From assembly GCA_020633205.1 (NCBI GenBank), contig JACKEB010000013.1, positions 248,001-312,000 on the forward strand: a stretch of DNA of 64,000 bases. Reading direction: 5' to 3'. Within the stretch, counting starts at the first letter, position 1. Each line of letters starts with the position of its first letter. This DNA is from Polyangiaceae bacterium (GTDB lineage: Bacteria; Myxococcota_A; Polyangia; Polyangiales; Polyangiaceae). The notes below the pieces were generated by a model, which made no database searches, was not told the origin of the DNA, and saw only the letters and a program-made list of their open reading frames with translations. Positions 61,307-64,000 of this stretch are shown here, one piece after another. A program made the translations under genes and the position numbers.

Positions 61307-61707
61307 GCGACGTGCTGCATTCTTCGGACTACTTTCGTATCCGCGTGGCAAATCAGGTCGTGGAGTATGTGCGCAGCGCACTCGCCTTCGAGTCACTCGG
61401 TGAAATCGAAGAAGAGATGAGGCGGGTGCACCTAGCGATGGCGAACTTGCATCGCGCAAAAATGGGCCTGCTGTGCGACTTGAGGCAGGTTGTTGGGCGG
61501 AATGACCCCGAGTTCGAGGTGGTGTTCAAGAAGCACCGCCAGGCGCTGCAGAAGGGCTTCTTTCGTGTGGCCGTCCTGGTCAACAGCGTAACCGGCATGC
61601 TGCACATTCAGCGTCTTGCGAATGAAGACGGCGACCGCCACTTGCGGGCCTTCACTGACTCCGAGAAGGCGATGGCTTGGCTGCAGACGTCGCTCCAGTC
61701 GGTCTGA
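61303..61707 (+). CDS. SpoIIAA/STAS-like small protein
   Basis: 134 residues, TTG start overlapping the tautomerase stop (TTGA). The sequence FRIRVANQVVEYVRSALAFE then MGLLCDLRQVVGRNDPEF and FFRVAVLVNSVTGMLHIQRL has the strand-helix alternation of SpoIIAA-like/STAS proteins, which often bind lipids or regulators. No catalytic motif. Translational coupling to the tautomerase is clear; the joint role is unknown. Confidence 0.6.
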   Translation: MSDVLHSSDYFRIRVANQVVEYVRSALAFESLGEIEEEMRRVHLAMANLHRAKMGLLCDLRQVVGRNDPEFEVVFKKHRQALQKGFFRVAVLVNSVTGMLHIQRLANEDGDRHLRAFTDSEKAMAWLQTSLQSV

Positions 61708-61736
61708 AGCCCCATAAATTCAGCGAGCGAAACAGA

Positions 61737-61763
61737 AAAGGCCCCGGTACTACCGAGGCCTTT
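61737..61763 (-). terminator. Terminator between convergent genes
   Basis: AAAGGCC...GGCCTTT arms with inner CGGT/ACCG pairs give a 12-13 bp stem with one mismatch. On the minus strand it is followed by TTTT. It lies 22 nt past the thiolase stop and 29 nt past the STAS-like stop, so it serves the thiolase and may work both ways. Confidence 0.7.
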
Positions 61764-61785
61764 CGGGACGTCCGAGCCGACTCGT

Positions 61786-62979
61786 TCAGAACGTAGCGCG
61801 ACGGTACATCGTGACCACCGCAGCGCCACCCAGCCCGAGGTTGTGCTGCAACGCGACCTTGGCCCCGTCGACCTGCCGCTTCTCTGATTCCCCACGGAGC
61901 TGCCAGTTGAGCTCTGCGCACTGCGCGAGACCGGTGGCGCCGAGGGGGTGACCCTTCGAGATCAATCCGCCAGAAGGGTTCACCACGGTCTTGCCACCGT
62001 AGGTGAACGCGCCGTCGTCGGTGAACTTGCCGCCTTGACCCTCTGGGCACAGGCCGAGGGCCTCGTAGGTGATCATCTCATTGCAGGAGAAGCAGTCGTG
62101 GAGCTCGACGACATTGACGTTCTCCGGTCCGAGGCCTGACTGCTCGTAGACTTTCTGAGCCGCCGTCTTGCTCATGTCGTAGCCGACCAACTTCATCAGG
62201 CTGTTGTCGCCGAACGTAGACTTGAGGTCCGTGGCCATCGCCATGCCCAGGATTTCCACGGCTTTATTCTGCAGGTTGTGCGCCTTGACGAAGTCTTCAC
62301 TCGCCAAGATCGCGCAGCCCGCGCCGTCGGAAGTGGGGCAGCACTGCAGCTTGGTCAGCGGGTCGTAGACCATCTTCGACGCGAGAATGTCCTCGAGCGA
62401 GTACTCGTCGCGGAACTGCGAATACGGATTGTTTACGGAGTGCTTGTGGTTCTTCCAGCCGATCTTGGCGAACTGCTCGGGCGTCGTCCCATAGCGCTCC
62501 ATGTGTTCGCGCCCGGCGTTACCAAACATCTGAGGAGCGGGAGGAGCAGGCGCGAACTCCTTGAGCTCCATCATCTTCATCATGTGCTTGTCCATCGGGT
62601 TGACCCGATCTTGGTACTTCGCACCGAGGGAGCCTTTCTCCATCTTCTCGAAGCCCGCGGCTAGCACACACTCCGCGATGCCTCCTTCGACCAGCTGCTT
62701 GGCGAGGAACAGTGCGGTGGACCCCGTGGAGCAGTTGTTGTTCACGTTGTAGATCGGGATCCCCGTGAGCCCGAGGGTGTACAGCGCACGCTCGCCGCTG
62801 GTCGACTCGCCGTAGCAATAGCCGATCGCCGCTTGCTCGATGAGATCGTAGGCAATGCCTGCGTCTTCGAGCGCCTTCGTGCCTGCCTCCTTGACCATGT
62901 CTGGGTAGTCCCAGTCACGAGAGCCCGGCTTCTCGAACTTGGTCATGCCTACGCCGACGACGAAAACCTTCCTGCCCAT
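61786..62979 (-). CDS. SCP-x-type thiolase / lipid-transfer-family acetyl-CoA acetyltransferase
   Basis: 397 residues from the ATG at 62979, with AAGGAGAG upstream. N-terminal KVFVVGVGMTKFEKPGSRDW is typical of the SCP-x/SCP2-thiolase subfamily. Active-site Cys is in YNVNNNCSTGSTALFLAKQL, then NVVELHDCFSCNEMITYEAL (HDCFS motif) and SGGLISKGHPLGATGLAQCA (catalytic His). It cleaves or forms 3-ketoacyl-CoAs, including branched-chain or steroid side-chain substrates in actinobacteria. Single gene with its own terminator. Confidence 0.88.
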   Translation of the reverse strand: MGRKVFVVGVGMTKFEKPGSRDWDYPDMVKEAGTKALEDAGIAYDLIEQAAIGYCYGESTSGERALYTLGLTGIPIYNVNNNCSTGSTALFLAKQLVEGGIAECVLAAGFEKMEKGSLGAKYQDRVNPMDKHMMKMMELKEFAPAPPAPQMFGNAGREHMERYGTTPEQFAKIGWKNHKHSVNNPYSQFRDEYSLEDILASKMVYDPLTKLQCCPTSDGAGCAILASEDFVKAHNLQNKAVEILGMAMATDLKSTFGDNSLMKLVGYDMSKTAAQKVYEQSGLGPENVNVVELHDCFSCNEMITYEALGLCPEGQGGKFTDDGAFTYGGKTVVNPSGGLISKGHPLGATGLAQCAELNWQLRGESEKRQVDGAKVALQHNLGLGGAAVVTMYRRATF

Positions 62980-63232
62980 CCTCGTCTCTCCTTGCTCGGG
63001 TTGGTGGCACCCATCGGGTGTGCCCCTCGGCCACTCGAGTGACTCACTCGAGCTGTTGTCCTCCGCGCTGCGCGAGCGCGAAAACTGGCCCAACGGTCAA
63101 GTACGCCATCGGCCAAACGCGCGCAAGCGTCCGGGCCGCATACCGAGCGCATCACAAACCCGGTGTCTCGAGTGGCCGTACAGAAACACCTGCTCGCAGG
63201 CGCTGGCGCGCGGAATCGGGTTCCAGTGATGT
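62980..63232. other. Upstream region of thiolase, no gene
   Basis: About 250 bp between the thiolase start and the stop of the membrane protein. An ACTCGAG inverted pair (about 63033-63050) is the only structure noticed. Confidence 0.35.
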
Positions 63233-64000
63233 TCAGCGGTACGGGTTGTCGACGTCCACGCCGCCGCCCGTCTTGGCCGCGGGCGGCGAGGCCTTCGAGC
63301 TGCCGCTCTTCGGCGCCGCCTTGGCTTGCTGTGCCTTCTTCCAAGCCTGCTGCATCTTCCAGCGCTTCCACTGCGCCAGGCTCCAGCCTTGAGACTTGGC
63401 TGGCGCCTCCTCTTCGCCGTCTGCAGCCGCGGCTTCAGTGTCGCCGTTGTCCTCTTCCTTGCTCGGCGTGGCCTTCGCCGCTTCCACTTCCGTGGGGATC
63501 TTTTCTGCCGCTGGCGCCGGGGTCGACTCCGCGAACTTCACGCCGCTCGGCTGAGCGGGTTGCTCCAGAGTCGTTGCGGCCGCGGGGGTTGCGGGCTTTT
63601 CGTCGCCGCCCCGTGCGAGGAGCACGGTGACGCTCGCGCCAACCAGCAGCGCCGCAGCCCCTGCCAAGAGCAACCACGCCTTCTTGGGCTGACGTTGCTC
63701 AGGGGCTGAGAGATCAGTATTCGTCAGCTCCAGCAGCGAGTGCGCTACGGGCCTGGCCGCTGGCGCTTCGGGTACCGTGGGCGTCTCCGGACGGCCGGAT
63801 GCGGGATGGGTGAGCGTTGGCAGAGAGATGTCAGGGATGAAGGGCTTGAGATTGATGCCCGACGAGTTCGCGTCTCTCGCGCGCATCCGCCTTTCCTCGA
63901 GGATATCGCCGGCGGCTTCCTCGACGGCCTCTGACACTTCTTCGAATGTGCCAATGAGGTCGTATTCCTCGGCGACACGCTCCAGCTCTGCCGCGAAGTC
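63233..64000 (-). CDS. Single-pass membrane protein, C-terminal part (continues past right edge)
   Basis: The minus-strand frame is open to the window end (21 codons before the first internal GTG, reading FAAELERVAEEYDLIGTFEE), so the start is outside. Visible 255 residues: an acidic cytoplasmic helix, a Pro/Ala/Thr linker, a membrane helix (AWLLLAGAAALLVGASVTVL), then a long Ala/Pro/Glu-rich tail with a helical end (WSLAQWKRWKMQQAWKKAQQ). Myxobacterial kinases and receptors often end this way, but no domain is visible here. Confidence 0.55.
   Translation of the reverse strand, partial: DFAAELERVAEEYDLIGTFEEVSEAVEEAAGDILEERRMRARDANSSGINLKPFIPDISLPTLTHPASGRPETPTVPEAPAARPVAHSLLELTNTDLSAPEQRQPKKAWLLLAGAAALLVGASVTVLLARGGDEKPATPAAATTLEQPAQPSGVKFAESTPAPAAEKIPTEVEAAKATPSKEEDNGDTEAAAADGEEEAPAKSQGWSLAQWKRWKMQQAWKKAQQAKAAPKSGSSKASPPAAKTGGGVDVDNPYR

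Overview
The window is GC-rich, gene-dense bacterial chromosome. It carries many exported lipoproteins, two ECF sigma factors (one membrane-anchored), Asp-rich calcium-type linkers, an archaemetzincin, P-domain proteases and M49-like peptidases. Together these suggest a large-genome myxobacterium (Myxococcota, probably Polyangiales-like). That placement is inference: the window has no rRNA, tRNA or phylogenetic marker beyond housekeeping pyruvate kinase, GluQRS and an RlmD-type methyltransferase.

Left part (1-10.0 kb): a cut-off lipoprotein, a FecR-like exported protein, a DUF362 protein, a lipoprotein, and a short element bounded by inverted repeats. Next comes a six-gene minus-strand operon (SDR, RidA-like, MarR, enoyl-CoA hydratase, acyl-CoA dehydrogenase, Old Yellow Enzyme). 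A 14-bp palindrome (GTTTAGGCCTAAAC and variants) lies twice upstream of this operon. A third copy lies just before a benzoate-CoA-ligase-family gene 8 kb away (18.3 kb). I read these as one MarR-controlled regulon for breakdown of an aromatic or alicyclic acid as its CoA thioester.

10-31 kb: an M49-like zinc peptidase lipoprotein, a creatininase-family enzyme, a cardiolipin-synthase-type PLD followed by an adaptor/permease/ATPase exporter, the CoA ligase, a fatty-acid-hydroxylase-like membrane enzyme, a class III aminotransferase overlapped by a kinase-like unknown, a membrane-tethered ECF sigma factor, AlkD-type glycosylase, RlmD-type rRNA methyltransferase, a POT peptide transporter and a GT-C-type membrane protein. 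31-38 kb: a secreted-protein block with a papain-type protease carrying two P-domains, a PPC-domain lipoprotein with a G10 tract, and a metzincin-like lipoprotein.

38-49 kb: GNAT, an ECF sigma/anti-sigma-like/LTxxQ periplasmic protein operon, dienoyl-CoA-isomerase-like crotonase, monooxygenase-like protein, AI-2E transporter, SDR, alpha/beta hydrolase, MATE pump, HCCA isomerase, amine oxidase and DUF938 methyltransferase.

49-51.1 kb is the most unusual stretch. A SIR2-like protein follows a receiver-domain protein whose phospho-acceptor Asp is Glu. Upstream of these lie a perfect 14-bp inverted repeat, a five-unit array of hairpins with covarying stems and conserved TGAGGGGGG loops, and a further structured polypurine region. 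It may be an undescribed RNA- or DNA-structure-linked system.

51.4-64 kb: esterase lipoprotein, lipin-like (LNS2) HAD lipoprotein, pyruvate kinase, HAD hydrolase, second POT transporter with a clear terminator, archaemetzincin overlapping GluQRS, small exported proteins, MIF-like tautomerase, a SpoIIAA/STAS-like protein, SCP-x-type thiolase, and a membrane protein running off the right edge. A short G-rich motif (about GGGTTTGGGGGTGAGGG) recurs in several intergenic gaps.
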